A stretch of DNA of 54,723 bases from assembly GCA_021737325.1 (NCBI GenBank), contig JAIPED010000005.1, positions 1-54,723 on the forward strand, in the 5' to 3' direction. Shown here one piece after another: positions 43,627 through 54,723 of this stretch (positions are counted from its first letter, which is position 1; every line of letters begins with the position of its first letter). A program made the translations under genes and the position numbers. Source of the stretch: Deltaproteobacteria bacterium (GTDB lineage: Bacteria; Desulfobacterota; Syntrophia; Syntrophales; JAIPED01). Below the pieces are notes generated by a model. The model had not been told where the DNA came from. It searched no databases and saw only the letters and a program-made list of their open reading frames with translations.

Positions 43627-44325
43627 ATGCCAAAGAGAAGCAAAAGTTATGTAAAGGTAAAGGAAACGCTTCACAGCGATAAGAGCTACACCCTGGATGG
43701 GGCCTTGGAGGCGGTAGTTTCCGGGCGAAGAGCTAAGTTTGATGAAACTGTGGATGTTGCCATTCGCTTGGGTGTCAATCCGCAACACTCGGATCAAATG
43801 GTACGCGGGTCGGTGGTGCTACCCAACGGGCTGGGTAAGACTGTTCGAGTGTTAGTTTTTGCCAAGGGAGAAAAAGAAAAGGAAGCCCTGGATGCTGGCG
43901 CTGATTTTGTCGGATCAGATGAACTGATAGAGAAGATAAGGGGTGGGTGGCTGGAATTTGACAGCGTTATCGCCACTCCTGATATGATGGGTGCGGTAGG
44001 GAAAATCGGCAAGATACTAGGTCCAAGAGGGTTGATGCCGAATCCTAAAGTGGGAACGGTCACCTTTGATGTTGGCAAAGCCGTTTCTGATTCGAAAGCA
44101 GGTAAAGTAGAATTTCGTGTGGAAAAAGCCGGTATAGTCCATTCTCCCATAGGGAAGATATCGTTTGGGGCGACAAAGCTTAAGGAGAATATGCTAGCTT
44201 TGGTTGAGATAATCTTTAAATTAAAGCCCGCCGCCAGCAAGGGAGCTTATATCAGAAGTGTTTCTCTTTCTTCCACCATGGGGCCTGCGGCGAAGGTGGA
44301 TCCGCTGGAGCTTAAGTCAGTGTAA
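43627..44325 (+). CDS. rplA: 50S ribosomal protein L1
   Basis: L1 forms the stalk at the E site and represses its own operon in many bacteria. The 232-aa protein has [48 protein letters not shown] and HSPIGKISF. It lies 11 bp after rplK. Confidence 0.97.
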   Translation: MPKRSKSYVKVKETLHSDKSYTLDGALEAVVSGRRAKFDETVDVAIRLGVNPQHSDQMVRGSVVLPNGLGKTVRVLVFAKGEKEKEALDAGADFVGSDELIEKIRGGWLEFDSVIATPDMMGAVGKIGKILGPRGLMPNPKVGTVTFDVGKAVSDSKAGKVEFRVEKAGIVHSPIGKISFGATKLKENMLALVEIIFKLKPAASKGAYIRSVSLSSTMGPAAKVDPLELKSV

Positions 44326-44332
44326 AATTCCT

Positions 44333-44370
44333 ACCATCTGCTGCATGGTTTTTCGACCATGCAGGGGTGG
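44333..44370 (+). terminator. Hairpin between rplA and the L10 leader
   Basis: CTGCATGG (44341-44348) pairs with CCATGCAG (44357-44364), extended outward by ACC/GGT pairs. A short TTTT follows. It probably attenuates transcription so that rplJL and rpoBC can be set separately from rplKA. Confidence 0.55.
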
Positions 44371-44402
44371 TTTTCGTTCAAGAGATAACCGAGAAGAAAA
44401 AG

Positions 44403-44526
44403 GTCGGAGACAGCAGGTATCATAACGATTTAATCGCTGTAATGGCGACCTGTCGAGGCTTTTGGGGATTGCGATAACACCAGACCTGCTGAAGGTTTTC
44501 ACGGTGCTGTGCGCCTCCGACTTTTT
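44403..44526 (+). ncRNA. Ribosomal protein L10 leader
   Basis: This mRNA element binds the L10-L7/L12 complex for feedback control. A closing stem GTCGGAG (44403-44409) / CTCCGAC (44515-44521) and a perfect 8-bp inner stem CAGCAGGT (44411-44418) / ACCTGCTG (44484-44491) are visible. Between them are two smaller arms, and a short T run follows the closing stem. Position, 36 bp before rplJ, is as in the known family. Confidence 0.8.
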
Positions 44527-44561
44527 AGAACAATAAAAAGAAAGGAAAGGAGGTTTAGCAT

Positions 44562-45092
44562 TTGGATAGAAGCGCCAAGGAAAAAATTGTGGCAGATATG
44601 CGCACTAGCCTAGAAGGTGCAAGGTTGGCAGCGCTTGCCGAGTACCGTGGTTTGACGGTGGGGAAAATGTCTGTGCTGAGGAACTCTCTTCGTCCCTCGC
44701 AGACTCAAGTCAAGGTGGTGAAAAATACCCTGTTGAATTTAGCCACCCAGGATACGCCTTTAGGCATCTTAGAGCCATACCTGAAAGGCCAGTTGGCGGT
44801 AGCCTTCAACCATGGGGATGCCGTTGAGGCAACGAAGGTGTTGATTGATTTTGCCAAGAAGAATCCCGAGTTTGACATAAAAATTGCGTCGCTCGATGGC
44901 AAATTGCTCAGCAAGGCTGATTTACAGATTCTTTCGGAGCTTCCCAGCAGAGAGGTGCTTTTGGCAAAATTACTCTCGGTGATGCTGGGTGTTCAGGGTT
45001 CATTCGTCAATGTTCTTGCGGCTACTCCCCGCTCGCTGGTGCAGGTTTTAGCCGCCTACAGGGATAAACAGCTACAAGAAAATCAACAATAA
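44562..45092 (+). CDS. rplJ: 50S ribosomal protein L10
   Basis: L10 is the base of the L7/L12 stalk. The 176-aa protein has LAALAEYRGLTVGKMSVLRNSLR and the NTLLNLATQDT block. It starts with TTG, preceded by the strong AAAGGAGG, and follows the L10 leader. The weak start codon together with the leader fits feedback control at the level of translation. Confidence 0.96.
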   Translation: MDRSAKEKIVADMRTSLEGARLAALAEYRGLTVGKMSVLRNSLRPSQTQVKVVKNTLLNLATQDTPLGILEPYLKGQLAVAFNHGDAVEATKVLIDFAKKNPEFDIKIASLDGKLLSKADLQILSELPSREVLLAKLLSVMLGVQGSFVNVLAATPRSLVQVLAAYRDKQLQENQQ

Positions 45093-45112
45093 CATAAGGA
45101 AGGAAGATAAAA

Positions 45113-45493
45113 ATGGCAATAACCAAAGATGATGTAATTCAATTTATTTCTTCAATGACGGTTCTAGAGCTTTCCGAGCTCGTGAAAGAGCTGGAAGAAA
45201 AGTTTGGAGTTTCTGCTGCGGCTCCCGTTGCGGTTGCTGTTGCTGGTGCGGCTCCTGCAGCTAGCGCCCCTGTTGAAGAAAAAACCGAATTTGATACGAT
45301 ACTTACTGGTTTTGGAGAAAACAAGATCCAAGTCATTAAAGAAATCCGTGCCATCACCGGTCTGGGACTCAAAGAGGCAAAGGATCTCGTAGAGGGAGTG
45401 CCGAAGCCAATAAAAGAAGCGGTAAACAAGGCGGAAGCGGCGGATATAAAATCTAAAGTGGAAAAAGCCGGCGGCACAGTTGAAATTAAGTAA
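45113..45493 (+). CDS. rplL: 50S ribosomal protein L7/L12
   Basis: This stalk protein recruits translation factors. The 126-aa protein has the N-terminal dimerisation segment, the Ala-rich flexible hinge (about residues 36-56) and the C-terminal [40 protein letters not shown] domain. Confidence 0.97.
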   Translation: MAITKDDVIQFISSMTVLELSELVKELEEKFGVSAAAPVAVAVAGAAPAASAPVEEKTEFDTILTGFGENKIQVIKEIRAITGLGLKEAKDLVEGVPKPIKEAVNKAEAADIKSKVEKAGGTVEIK

Positions 45494-45507
45494 GTTTTTT
45501 TAAATCG

Positions 45508-45529
45508 AGGGGTGCCTCTGCGCACCCCT
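45508..45529 (+). other. Hairpin between rplL and rpoB
   Basis: AGGGGTGC (45508-45515) and GCACCCCT (45522-45529) form a perfect 8-bp stem with a 6-base loop. There is no T run afterwards. It is in the place of the rplL-rpoB attenuator/RNase III region of E. coli, where it sets the lower output of rpoBC. Confidence 0.6.
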
Positions 45530-45578
45530 ACCAATAAACAGGGCAATTCCTAAAGTCTTACTTGGAGAGGAAAAACAA

Positions 45579-48500
45579 GTGATTAGAAAGCGTTTTGGTC
45601 GCATCAAAAGCGTTCTAGAAATACCCAATCTGCTGGAGATACAAAGGCGTTCTTTCGATAAATTTTTACAAAAAGATATCCCCGCAGAAATGAGAAAACC
45701 CTATGGGTTGCAGGGAGCCTTCAAAAGCGTTTTCCCGATAAAGGATTTTAGCGGGAAGGCATCTTTGGAGTTTGTCTCTTACCGGCTGTTGGATCCTCGT
45801 TATGACGAGCAGGAGTGTCTCGAAAAGAGCCTGACATATTCCGCGCCGCTAAAAATTATTGTTAGGCTTGTCGTTTTTGATGGTGATCGCAACACGGAAA
45901 ATCGTTTAATTCGCGATATCAAAGAGCAGGAAGTTTTTTTCGGGGATGTCCCTTTGATGACAGAAAAGGGAACCTTTATTATAAATGGTACGGAGAGGGT
46001 TATAGTTAGCCAGTTACACCGCTCGCCTGGGATATTTTTTGATAGCGACAAGGGGAAGACGCTAAGCAGCGGCAAGGTTGTTTTCTTTGCCCGCATCATT
46101 CCTATCCGGGGTTCTTGGTTGGATTTTGAGTTTGATTCCAAGGATCTGCTCTATGTTCGTATTGATAAACGACGCAAGATGCCCGTTACCATCCTCCTCA
46201 AGGCCATCGGGTTTTCTACCGCCGAGATAATAGAAAAATTCTACAAAGTTGCCCAGATACGAGTAACTCCTGATGGCTATGAAGTTGCTGTTGATGATAA
46301 TTTAGTCGGTAGCAGGGCGGATGCGGATATCCGCAAGGGGGAAGAGATCATCGTCCGTAAAGGGAAGAAGATTACCGCCAATCATGTTAAGAGAATATTG
46401 GGTGCAGGGGTTACTGCTATCAGGCTAATACCTGAAGAACTTGCCGGTAAAATCCTCGCCGTGGAGATAAGGGATGCGTCTCAACAAGAAGTAATTTTCC
46501 GGCCTAATGAGGTTATTTCCGCAGAGATGTTGGATGAGATAAGGAATCTCAAGGTTGAATACTTCCATGTTGCGTCTGCTGACGAAGAAATGGTGAGTCC
46601 CTCCATTCATCAAACGCTGAATGCTGATAAAACGGAAGGGGTTGACGAGGCGCTCATGGAAATCTATCGCCGGTTACGCCCGAGCAATCCTCCCACCCCA
46701 GAGGCAGCACAAAAGTTTTTCCATTCGCTTTTTTTCGAGCCGGAAATGTATGATCTGTCTGATGTTGGCCGGGCGAAGATGAACTATAAACTTCGTCTTG
46801 ATACTCCGACGGATGTGACTACGCTTCGCCGTGAAGATATCATGGCGGCGGTTAAATATCTGGTGGATCTGAAAATTGGTGTTCCCGATAAAACCGTTGA
46901 CGATATCGATCACCTTGGCAACCGCAGGGTTCGTTCGGTGGGCGAGCTTATTGAGAATCAATACCGGATTGGTCTTGTGCGTATGGAACGATCCATCAGA
47001 GAAAAAATGAGCTTACAGGATGTGGAGACGATGGCTCCTCCTGATTTTATAAATTCCAAGCCAGTGACTGCGGTTATCAGCGAGTTCTTTGGTTCTAGCC
47101 AACTATCACAGTTTATGGATCAAACTAACCCCCTTTCTGAGGTTACCCACAAGCGTCGTTTGTCAGCGTTAGGTCCTGGTGGACTCACCAGAGAGCGCGC
47201 GGGATTTGAGGTGCGCGATGTTCACCCCACTCACTACGGAAGGATATGTCCGATAGAAACGCCTGAGGGTCCCAACATCGGCTTAATCGTATCGCTAAGC
47301 ACCTATGCTCGGGTCAATGAGTTTGGTTTTATTGAAACACCCTACATGATGGTGAAGGAAGGGAAGATAACTGGAGAAATTCGTTATCTGACCGCCATAG
47401 AGGAGGAAGAGAAAATTTTTGCTCCGGCGGATACACCTTTTGATGAAAAGGGGGATTTGCTTGGTGAATTGGTTTCGTGTCGGCGGGGTGAAGATTTTAT
47501 TATGGTGCCACCTGAAGAAGTTGCCATGATGGATGTTTCTCCTAACCAATTAATATCGGTGGCCGCAGCGATAATTCCCTTTTTAGAGCATGATGATGCA
47601 AACCGGGCATTGATGGGATCAAACATGCAGAGGCAAGCGGTGCCGTTGGTGATTCCAAAGGCTCCACTTGTTGGAACAGGGATGGAAGCTGTTGTTGGTA
47701 GGGATTCTGGCGTTGTTGTTACCGCCAAAAGATCTGGCATTGTTACTAGTGTTAATTCCAAGCAAATAGTTATTAAGACGGAAATTGACAGAAACTCGCT
47801 AACGGATGTTGGTTTTGATACCTACCGCCTCGTAAAATACAAACGCTCCAATCAGGATACCTGCTTTAACCAGAAGCCGATAGTGTTTGTTGGTGATGTC
47901 ATAAAGGAAGGGGATGTTATTGCCGATGGCCCAGCGACAGAAATGGGGGATCTAGCTCTGGGAAGGAATGTCATGGTCGCGTTTATGTCCTGGGGAGGTT
48001 ACAACTATGAGGATTCCATTCTGGTCAGTGAGCGCATTGTCCAAGATGATGTTTATACATCCATTCACATCGAGAAGTTTGAGGCGGTGGCTCGTGATAC
48101 CAAAATTGGACCAGAAGAAATTACGAGAGATATCCCCAATATCGGAGATGAAGCCTTACGAAACCTTGATGAGAACGGTATTGTTCGGATGGGTGTTTTT
48201 GTTAAGCCGGGCGATATTCTTGTAGGAAAAATTACTCCCAAGAGCGAAACACAGCTTTCTGCCGAGGAAAAGTTGCTCAGAGCAATATTTGGAGAAAAGG
48301 CTTCGGATGTCCGTGATTCTTCGTTGCGCGTTCCTCCTGGGGTTGAGGGCATTGTGGTTGATGCGAAAATATTCGTCCGCAAGCGCCTAGACAGGGATAG
48401 TAAAGCTCAGAAGTTTGAAGATGAGCAAATTCACGACCTTGGTTTAGCACGCGAGGAGGAAATCGCGCTTATCAACAGGGCAGTTAGAGAAGAGGTAATC

Positions 48501-49685
48501 ACGCTTCTTAGTGGTAAAAAGAGCGGCGCCAAACTCCTTGATGCCAAGAAAAAGAAGGAATTGTTGGATGTAGGGGAAGTTATAACGGCAGAGTTCTTAG
48601 AAAAGGTTTCCTTGAAGGTTCTCAAGGGAATAACGCTCAAAGGGGATGAAAAAACGGAGAGTAAGGTTCGCCTGTTTGTTGACAATTGGGAACGGCGAAT
48701 CGCGGAAATAGAGAAGTTCTTCGCTCAAAAGATGGAAAAAATCAGAGCGGGGGATGAGTTGGCCCCGGGTATTCTGAAGGTAGTTACCGTTTATGTTGCC
48801 ATCAAGCGCAAGCTTGCTGTTGGTGATAAAATGGCGGGAAGACACGGCAACAAAGGTGTTCTTTCGCGCATTTTGCCCAAGGAAGACATGCCGTTTTTCT
48901 ATGATGGTACTCCGGTTGATATAGTCTTAAATCCGCTCGGGGTTCCTTCACGAATGAATGTTGGACAAATATTGGAAACGCATCTCGGATGGGCGGCTAA
49001 AGGGCTGGGAGATCAGATCAATGCCCTCATGGAGAAGAAAGAACCTGTTTCGGTTTTACGCAATAAACTCAAAGAGATATACACGGCAGAGGAGCTTGAA
49101 AGCTATCTAGAGGGCAGGAATGATGATGAAGGAGTGCTTCGTATTGCGAGAACGCTATCCACCAATGGAGTGGCAATGGCAACGCCCGTTTTCGATGGTG
49201 CCCCAGAGGGAGAAATAAAAAAACTGCTTTTACAAGCGGGTTTGCCCGTGTCGGGGCAGAGCATTCTCTTCGATGGAAGGACTGGTGAGCCATTTGACCA
49301 GAAGATTACCGTGGGCATGATTTATATGCTGAAGTTGCACCATCTGGTGGATAACAAGATCCATGCCCGTTCCATTGGTCCGTACTCTTTGATTACACAG
49401 CAGCCGTTGGGTGGAAAAGCGCAATTTGGCGGACAAAGGCTGGGAGAGATGGAAGTTTGGGCGTTAGAGGCTTATGGAGCGGCGTACACACTGCAGGAAT
49501 TTTTAACTGTGAAGTCGGATGATGTTGCAGGAAGAACAAGGACCTACGAAGCGATAGTGAAGGGGGAACACACCCTGGAAGCGGGCATTCCCGAGTCGTT
49601 TAATGTTCTTGTTAAGGAAATGCAGGGTCTTGGTTTGGATGTTTCCTTGATAGAAGAGGAAGAACACGCACCACACAAAGATTAA
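45579..49685 (+). CDS. rpoB: RNA polymerase beta subunit
   Basis: This catalytic subunit forms half of the active centre. The 1368-aa chain has [38 protein letters not shown], the rifampicin pocket region [30 protein letters not shown] with normal residues for a sensitive enzyme, [26 protein letters not shown] and [13 protein letters not shown]. It starts with GTG after GGAGAGG. The length and blocks are of the proteobacterial type, closest by eye to Deltaproteobacteria. Confidence 0.98.
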   Translation: MIRKRFGRIKSVLEIPNLLEIQRRSFDKFLQKDIPAEMRKPYGLQGAFKSVFPIKDFSGKASLEFVSYRLLDPRYDEQECLEKSLTYSAPLKIIVRLVVFDGDRNTENRLIRDIKEQEVFFGDVPLMTEKGTFIINGTERVIVSQLHRSPGIFFDSDKGKTLSSGKVVFFARIIPIRGSWLDFEFDSKDLLYVRIDKRRKMPVTILLKAIGFSTAEIIEKFYKVAQIRVTPDGYEVAVDDNLVGSRADADIRKGEEIIVRKGKKITANHVKRILGAGVTAIRLIPEELAGKILAVEIRDASQQEVIFRPNEVISAEMLDEIRNLKVEYFHVASADEEMVSPSIHQTLNADKTEGVDEALMEIYRRLRPSNPPTPEAAQKFFHSLFFEPEMYDLSDVGRAKMNYKLRLDTPTDVTTLRREDIMAAVKYLVDLKIGVPDKTVDDIDHLGNRRVRSVGELIENQYRIGLVRMERSIREKMSLQDVETMAPPDFINSKPVTAVISEFFGSSQLSQFMDQTNPLSEVTHKRRLSALGPGGLTRERAGFEVRDVHPTHYGRICPIETPEGPNIGLIVSLSTYARVNEFGFIETPYMMVKEGKITGEIRYLTAIEEEEKIFAPADTPFDEKGDLLGELVSCRRGEDFIMVPPEEVAMMDVSPNQLISVAAAIIPFLEHDDANRALMGSNMQRQAVPLVIPKAPLVGTGMEAVVGRDSGVVVTAKRSGIVTSVNSKQIVIKTEIDRNSLTDVGFDTYRLVKYKRSNQDTCFNQKPIVFVGDVIKEGDVIADGPATEMGDLALGRNVMVAFMSWGGYNYEDSILVSERIVQDDVYTSIHIEKFEAVARDTKIGPEEITRDIPNIGDEALRNLDENGIVRMGVFVKPGDILVGKITPKSETQLSAEEKLLRAIFGEKASDVRDSSLRVPPGVEGIVVDAKIFVRKRLDRDSKAQKFEDEQIHDLGLAREEEIALINRAVREEVITLLSGKKSGAKLLDAKKKKELLDVGEVITAEFLEKVSLKVLKGITLKGDEKTESKVRLFVDNWERRIAEIEKFFAQKMEKIRAGDELAPGILKVVTVYVAIKRKLAVGDKMAGRHGNKGVLSRILPKEDMPFFYDGTPVDIVLNPLGVPSRMNVGQILETHLGWAAKGLGDQINALMEKKEPVSVLRNKLKEIYTAEELESYLEGRNDDEGVLRIARTLSTNGVAMATPVFDGAPEGEIKKLLLQAGLPVSGQSILFDGRTGEPFDQKITVGMIYMLKLHHLVDNKIHARSIGPYSLITQQPLGGKAQFGGQRLGEMEVWALEAYGAAYTLQEFLTVKSDDVAGRTRTYEAIVKGEHTLEAGIPESFNVLVKEMQGLGLDVSLIEEEEHAPHKD

Positions 49686-49706
49686 AAAAGATATCGGGGG
49701 TAAAAA

Positions 49707-52700
49707 GTGACGGAAGACATTTATAGCCATTTTGAGAAACCAAAAGATCCTGTTAGGTTTACGGGTGTTAAGGTTTCTTTAGCGTCGCCGGAGACGATAC
49801 TGAGTTGGTCGCGTGGCGAGGTAAGGAAGCCCGAGACTATAAATTACCGCACCTTCAAGCCCGAGCGTGATGGGCTCTTTTGTGCTAAAATTTTCGGGCC
49901 TACAAAGGATTATGAGTGCCTTTGCGGTAGGTATAAGCGGATGAAGCACCGCGGGGTTGTTTGCGAAAAATGTCAGGTGGAAGTAACGCAGTCCAAGGTT
50001 CGCCGAGAGCGGATGGGTCATATTAAGCTTGCTGCACCCGTTGCGCATATCTGGTTTTTAAAGAGTCTTCCCAGCCGTATCGGTAATTTGCTTGATCTCA
50101 CCCTCAAGGAGTTGGAGAGGGTTTTATACTTCGAATCGTGGATTGTTTTGGACGCTAAGAGCACACCCTTGGTAAAAAAGTCTTTACTAACTGAGGAAGA
50201 GTATTTGGATGCCTGCCAGTTATACGGTAGCCATTCTTTTGCCGTTGGCATTGGCGCGGAAGCCGTGAGGAAACTGTTAGAAGAGATTGATATTGATGAG
50301 CTTTACAACCAATTAATCAGCGAATACGCAACAGTAAGCTCCGAAACCAAGAAAAAGAAACTCGTTAAACGAATTAAAATTGTCAAGGCGTTTAAAAAAT
50401 CGGGAAATAGGCCCGAGTGGATGGTGCTTACGGTTCTACCGGTTATTCCTCCAGAGCTAAGACCGTTGGTTCCCCTTGATGGTGGGCGTTTTGCGACTTC
50501 TGATCTGAATGATTTATATAGGCGGGTTATCAATAGAAATAATAGGCTGAAGCGGTTGTTGGATCTTAGCGCTCCAGAGGTCATTATTCGCAACGAGAAG
50601 CGTATGCTTCAGGAGGCGGTGGATGTTCTCTTTGATAATGGCCGCCGTGGGCGGGCGATACTTGGCACGAATAAACGCCCTCTCAAGTCTTTGTCGGACA
50701 TGTTGAAAGGAAAGCATGGCCGATTCAGACAAAATCTATTGGGAAAGCGTGTTGATTACTCTGGGCGTTCGGTTATCACCGTAGGTCCAGATCTGAGGTT
50801 GCATCAATGCGGACTTCCGAAAAAAATGGCATTGGAATTGTTTAAGCCTTTTATTTACAGTGTTCTAATTAAAAAGGGCTTTGTCGGTACCGTTAAAACG
50901 GCAAAAAAATTGGTTGAAAAAGAAGGTCCGGAGGTTTGGGACGCGCTTGACGAAGTTGTGCGCGAGTATCCGATTTTACTGAATCGGGCGCCAACCTTGC
51001 ATAGGCTTGGTATTCAGGCATTTGAGCCGGTTCTGATAGAGGGCAAGGCGATTCAGCTACACCCCCTTGTTTGTACCGCATTTAACGCTGATTTCGACGG
51101 AGATCAGATGGCAGTGCATGTTCCCCTTTCGTTAGAAGCACAAACGGAAGCAAGGGTGTTAATGATGTCCACGAATAACATTCTCTCCCCGGCGAACGGT
51201 AAGCCGACGATCATTCCCTCTCAGGATATAGTATTGGGGATGTACTACCTCACCAGATCAAAAGATGATCAGGATGAAACTGTTAGCGTTTTTGCTGATC
51301 CCGAAGATGCAAGATATGCGTATCACATGGGGCAGATCGACCTGCATGCCAACATCAAGGTGCGAATCAACGGCAAATTGCTTGAGACAACACCAGGAAG
51401 GTTGCTCCTTTTGGCAATTATGCCTGATGAAGTTCCCTTTGAACGGTTTAACAAAACCATGAATAAAAAGGAGTTGGAGAAGCTCATCGGTGAAACATAC
51501 AGGCTTTGTGGGCAGAAGGTTACGGTGCTTCTTGCCGATAGGATTAAGGACATCGGTTTCAAATATGCCACAGTTTCTGGAGCATCCTTCGCGTTGGATA
51601 ATATGATGATCCCTGAAGGCAAAGAACGCATAGTTAAGAAAGCCGATAGGGATGTTTTAGAAATTCAGAAACAATACACCGATGGTTTGATAACCGACGG
51701 CGAACGCTATAACAAAGTTATCGATATTTGGTCCCAAGCCACCGAAAAGGTTGCCACCGAAATGATGACGGGAATGGAAACGGGAGAGATTGCCGTTTCT
51801 GAGAAGAGCAGTGGGCAGAGCAAGGTAAAAGGGAAGAGTTTCAACCCCATTTTTATGATGGCCGATTCTGGTGCTCGTGGTAGTGCTAATCAGATAAGGC
51901 AGTTGGCGGGGATGCGTGGGTTGATGGCAAAACCCTCTGGAGAAATCATCGAAACCCCCATTATTGCGAGCTTCCGCGAGGGGCTTTCGGTAATGGAATA
52001 CTTTATTTCCACCCACGGTGCCCGTAAGGGGCTTGCGGATACCGCGTTAAAAACAGCAAATTCGGGCTATCTAACCAGACGCTTGGTAGATGTTGCTCAG
52101 GATTGTATTGTTACCATGCATGACTGCGGTTCCGTTGACGGGATAACAGTTAACAAGCTCATGGAAGGCGGCGAAATCATTGAAATGGTTGGTAAGCGCA
52201 TTTTGGGACGAGTTGCTCTTGAGGATGTTAAAGATCTGTACACCGGCGAAATCATCGTTGGTGCCAACGAACAGATTACGGAAGAATTGGCAGAAAAGAT
52301 AGATGCCGCTGGGTTAGATTCCGTAAAGGTTCGTTCCGCTTTGACTTGTCGGGCGAAGGTGGGCATTTGCGCCATGTGTTACGGTCGCGATCTTTCAAGT
52401 GGACAGTTAGCCGATATAGGCGAGGCGGTGGGGATAGTTGCAGCGCAATCCATCGGGGAACCTGGGACACAATTAACCATGAGAACATTCCATATCGGTG
52501 GAACGGCGCGGTTTGAGGAGAGATCAAAACTTACGGCTGCTCATGAAGGAACTATAAAGTTTGAAGGTTTTAACCCAATAAAGAGCCGCTCGGCTGAGGA
52601 TAAGATAGTAGTAATGAGCCGAACAGCGGAAGTACATGTTGTTGACGAGGAAGGAAGAAACAGAGGGAAGTATCCTGTTCCCTATGGAGCTCGCTTGCTG

Positions 52701-53891
52701 GTTTCCACAGGTGGTATGGTTGCCAAGGGTGATGTAATCGCAGAGTGGGATCCGTTCTCCATTCCAGTGTTAGCGGAGGTTGAAGGAGTAATAAAGTACG
52801 GAGATATCGTGGAAGGCAAGACCATGCAGGAACAGGTTGATGAAACAACCGGTCTTTCCCGCAAGGTCATAGTTGAATTTAAGGGGTCTGGTATTGATCT
52901 GCGCCCGCGTATTTCTTTGAAAGATGATGGCAACAAAACGGCGAAGGTTTCTGGTTCCAATGCCCATGCGCGGTATTTCCTCCCGATTGGGGCAAACATA
53001 GTTGTTACTGAGGGAGAAAGAGTTAATCCTGGCGATATAATTGCCAAGATACCCCGTGAGACAATGAAAACAAAGGATATTACTGGCGGTCTGCCACGGG
53101 TGGCGGAGCTTTTTGAGGCGCGGAAGCCAAGAGAGTGCGCAATTATCAGCGAAATTGATGGTACTGTGAGCTACGGCAAGGATGAAAAAGGCAAACGAAA
53201 GGTAAAAATTGTCCCCGAAATCGGAGATGAGAGGGAATATCTTATCCCTAAAGGGAAGCATATAACGGTTCATGAAGGGGATATGATTGTTGCGGGCTCT
53301 CCGTTAATGGATGGGTTGCAGAATCCTCATGATTTGCTACAGATAAAAGGGGAAAAAGAGCTTTCTCGTTATTTGGTGGATGAAGTTCAAGAGGTTTATC
53401 GCCTTCAGGGTGTTACCATAAATGATAAGCACATCGAGATTATCATCAAACAAATGCTCCGCCGGGTTAAGATAGTCTTTCCTGGTGATACAGCATTTGT
53501 TGCGGAAGAACAGGTGGAACGGTATCGCTTCCAAGAGGAAAATGACCGTGTTGTTGCTATCGGAGGGACACCGGCGACAGCCGAGCCGATGCTTTTGGGA
53601 ATAACCAAGGCATCGTTGTCCACGCAGAGTTTTATTTCAGCGGCTTCTTTCCAAGAGACGACTAAAGTTCTTACGGAAGCTAGCATTGCGGGCAAGGTTG
53701 ATTATCTCCGTGGGCTTAAAGAAAATGTCATCATGGGGAGGCTGATAACCGCCGGTACAGGAGTTCCTATTTATCGGAAATTGGGGATGAAGCTGTTTGC
53801 GGAATCCGTTAACGAAGATAGCTTTCTTGATGGCGGCCCAGAGGAAACTTTGGAAGCGGAAGAAGGTGTAGTAATTTCAGAAAATGCTTGA
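49707..53891 (+). CDS. rpoC: RNA polymerase beta-prime subunit
   Basis: It carries the catalytic metal motif NADFDGDQM (about residue 459). The first zinc site is [19 protein letters not shown] (about 71-90) and the second is in [16 protein letters not shown] (about 880-900). Other blocks are [25 protein letters not shown] and [21 protein letters not shown]. It is 1394 aa with a GTG start, 21 bp after rpoB, and includes the sequence insertions usual for Proteobacteria. Confidence 0.98.
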   Translation: MTEDIYSHFEKPKDPVRFTGVKVSLASPETILSWSRGEVRKPETINYRTFKPERDGLFCAKIFGPTKDYECLCGRYKRMKHRGVVCEKCQVEVTQSKVRRERMGHIKLAAPVAHIWFLKSLPSRIGNLLDLTLKELERVLYFESWIVLDAKSTPLVKKSLLTEEEYLDACQLYGSHSFAVGIGAEAVRKLLEEIDIDELYNQLISEYATVSSETKKKKLVKRIKIVKAFKKSGNRPEWMVLTVLPVIPPELRPLVPLDGGRFATSDLNDLYRRVINRNNRLKRLLDLSAPEVIIRNEKRMLQEAVDVLFDNGRRGRAILGTNKRPLKSLSDMLKGKHGRFRQNLLGKRVDYSGRSVITVGPDLRLHQCGLPKKMALELFKPFIYSVLIKKGFVGTVKTAKKLVEKEGPEVWDALDEVVREYPILLNRAPTLHRLGIQAFEPVLIEGKAIQLHPLVCTAFNADFDGDQMAVHVPLSLEAQTEARVLMMSTNNILSPANGKPTIIPSQDIVLGMYYLTRSKDDQDETVSVFADPEDARYAYHMGQIDLHANIKVRINGKLLETTPGRLLLLAIMPDEVPFERFNKTMNKKELEKLIGETYRLCGQKVTVLLADRIKDIGFKYATVSGASFALDNMMIPEGKERIVKKADRDVLEIQKQYTDGLITDGERYNKVIDIWSQATEKVATEMMTGMETGEIAVSEKSSGQSKVKGKSFNPIFMMADSGARGSANQIRQLAGMRGLMAKPSGEIIETPIIASFREGLSVMEYFISTHGARKGLADTALKTANSGYLTRRLVDVAQDCIVTMHDCGSVDGITVNKLMEGGEIIEMVGKRILGRVALEDVKDLYTGEIIVGANEQITEELAEKIDAAGLDSVKVRSALTCRAKVGICAMCYGRDLSSGQLADIGEAVGIVAAQSIGEPGTQLTMRTFHIGGTARFEERSKLTAAHEGTIKFEGFNPIKSRSAEDKIVVMSRTAEVHVVDEEGRNRGKYPVPYGARLLVSTGGMVAKGDVIAEWDPFSIPVLAEVEGVIKYGDIVEGKTMQEQVDETTGLSRKVIVEFKGSGIDLRPRISLKDDGNKTAKVSGSNAHARYFLPIGANIVVTEGERVNPGDIIAKIPRETMKTKDITGGLPRVAELFEARKPRECAIISEIDGTVSYGKDEKGKRKVKIVPEIGDEREYLIPKGKHITVHEGDMIVAGSPLMDGLQNPHDLLQIKGEKELSRYLVDEVQEVYRLQGVTINDKHIEIIIKQMLRRVKIVFPGDTAFVAEEQVERYRFQEENDRVVAIGGTPATAEPMLLGITKASLSTQSFISAASFQETTKVLTEASIAGKVDYLRGLKENVIMGRLITAGTGVPIYRKLGMKLFAESVNEDSFLDGGPEETLEAEEGVVISENA

Positions 53892-53974
53892 CACAAAAAG
53901 GCGTAGTTGATACCGCGTTGCGCCTTCGTGGTTGGTAAAAAACAGGCGAAGCGCGAAAGGTTTTTGGAGGGGTA

Positions 53975-54346
53975 ATGCCAACAGTTAATCAGCTTGTAAG
54001 AAAAGGTAGAGCAAAGGTTGCATGCAAGACCAATGTGCCTGCTCTTGTTCAGTCGCCGCAACGACGGGGAGTTTGTGTTAGGGTTTATACCACAACGCCG
54101 AAGAAGCCGAATTCAGCCCTGCGGAAGGTGGCTCGTGTTCGTCTCACCAGTGGCTTTGAAGTAACATCGTACATCCCTGGTGTTGGACACAATTTGCAAG
54201 AGCACTCGGTTGTTCTCATTAGAGGTGGCAGGGTGAAAGATTTGCCCGGCGTAAGGTACCATGTTGTTCGTGGGACTCTTGATACCCTTGGGGTTCAAAA
54301 TAGGAAGCAAGGACGATCAAAATACGGGGCAAAAAAGCCTCGTTAG
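53975..54346 (+). CDS. rpsL: 30S ribosomal protein S12
   Basis: S12 lies at the decoding centre. The 123-aa protein starts [12 protein letters not shown] and has [54 protein letters not shown]. The K42 and K87 equivalents (TTPKKPNSA and GGRVKDLPG) are wild-type for streptomycin sensitivity. GGAGGGG precedes the ATG. It begins the str operon directly behind rpoC. Confidence 0.97.
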   Translation: MPTVNQLVRKGRAKVACKTNVPALVQSPQRRGVCVRVYTTTPKKPNSALRKVARVRLTSGFEVTSYIPGVGHNLQEHSVVLIRGGRVKDLPGVRYHVVRGTLDTLGVQNRKQGRSKYGAKKPR

Positions 54347-54361
54347 TTTAGGAAATAAAAT

Positions 54362-54723
54362 ATGCCGAGAAGAAGAGAAATTGCGAAGCGGGCTGTAACA
54401 CCGGATCCAAAGTATAATAATCCTTTGGTCGCTAAGTTCATTAACAATCTGATGAAGTGTGGAAAAAAGAGCGTTGCTGAATCTATCCTTTATGGTGCCT
54501 TTGCGATAGTGGAACAACGAACCAAAGACGCTCCCATCGCCGTTTTTGAAAAGGCCTTAGAAAATGTGAAACCTCTGCTTGAGGTTAAATCACGGCGGGT
54601 TGGTGGTGCCACCTATCAGGTTCCGGTTGAGGTCGCGCCTTCCCGTAAGTTGGCTTTAGGAATACGCTGGTTAATTTCCCATGCTCGCGAAAGGGCGGAG
54701 AAGACAATGAAGGAAAAGCTGGC
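54362..54723 (+). CDS. rpsG: 30S ribosomal protein S7 (truncated by window edge)
   Basis: The first 120 residues are present: it starts [20 protein letters not shown], then [21 protein letters not shown], and continues with [20 protein letters not shown]7 organises the 3' domain of 16S rRNA and often represses the str operon. About 36 residues would follow beyond the window, as would fusA and probably tuf. Confidence 0.95.
   Translation, partial: MPRRREIAKRAVTPDPKYNNPLVAKFINNLMKCGKKSVAESILYGAFAIVEQRTKDAPIAVFEKALENVKPLLEVKSRRVGGATYQVPVEVAPSRKLALGIRWLISHARERAEKTMKEKL

Overview
The window looks like a chromosomal segment of an anaerobic Gram-negative bacterium related to the classical Deltaproteobacteria (Desulfobacterota / Desulfuromonadota). 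The evidence is the lengths of RpoB (1368 aa) and RpoC (1394 aa), the tRNA-rpmG-tRNA-secE-nusG-rplKAJL-rpoBC-rpsLG order, tRNAs with encoded CCA ends, an FdhE protein, a PaaK/ACT-domain pair, many ferredoxin-like proteins and a sigma-54 regulator. This placement is inferred from gene content, not from a phylogeny.

Layout. (1) 1-7.3 kb: an AT-rich defence module with poor Shine-Dalgarno sequences. It encodes a type I restriction subunit HsdR, a fused HsdM-HsdS protein and a Shedu (DUF4263) nuclease. Short direct repeats lie on both sides and it looks acquired. (2) 7.4-12 kb: glutamate dehydrogenase (minus strand), diverging from a NifA-like GAF/AAA+/HTH sigma-54 activator, followed by a YprB-like exonuclease-fold protein. 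(3) 12-19 kb: a complete phosphate regulon, phoB-pstSCAB-phoU-phoR, with a four-unit PHO box array before pstS. (4) 19.1-21.7 kb, minus strand: paaK, a double ACT-domain regulator and a 4Fe-4S protein. (5) 21.7-23.1 kb: a gene-poor decayed stretch with an acyltransferase remnant and inverted repeats. (6) 23.1-33.7 kb: a tightly packed co-directional block of 15 genes rich in Fe-S and metal-cofactor proteins: three NifX/NifB-type proteins, DUF5320, two MinD-type ATPases with inserted ferredoxin domains, Mrp/Nbp35, an IscU/NifU-like scaffold, a CoA-disulfide-reductase/rhodanese fusion, a CCG-type Fe-S protein and a metallo-beta-lactamase-fold hydrolase. A good -24/-12 promoter precedes it. (7) 34-40 kb: rpoZ, pyrF, an unusual 1230-aa GlmS-like protein, an SDR oxidoreductase and ssb. 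(8) 40-41.6 kb, minus strand: nth and fdhE. (9) 41.7 kb to the end: five tRNAs, rpmG, secE, nusG, rplKAJL, rpoBC, rpsL and a truncated rpsG, with an L10 leader RNA before rplJ. tuf is missing from its usual place beside tRNA-Thr(GGT).

The strongest candidates for undescribed biology are the sigma-54-type Fe-S/NifX operon (23.1-33.7 kb), plausibly controlled by a NifA-like activator such as the one at 9.1 kb, and the giant GlmS-like protein, whose glutamine-amidotransferase cysteine lies 51 residues inside the reading frame. No nitrogenase structural genes, CRISPR arrays, rRNA genes or intact insertion sequences were seen.
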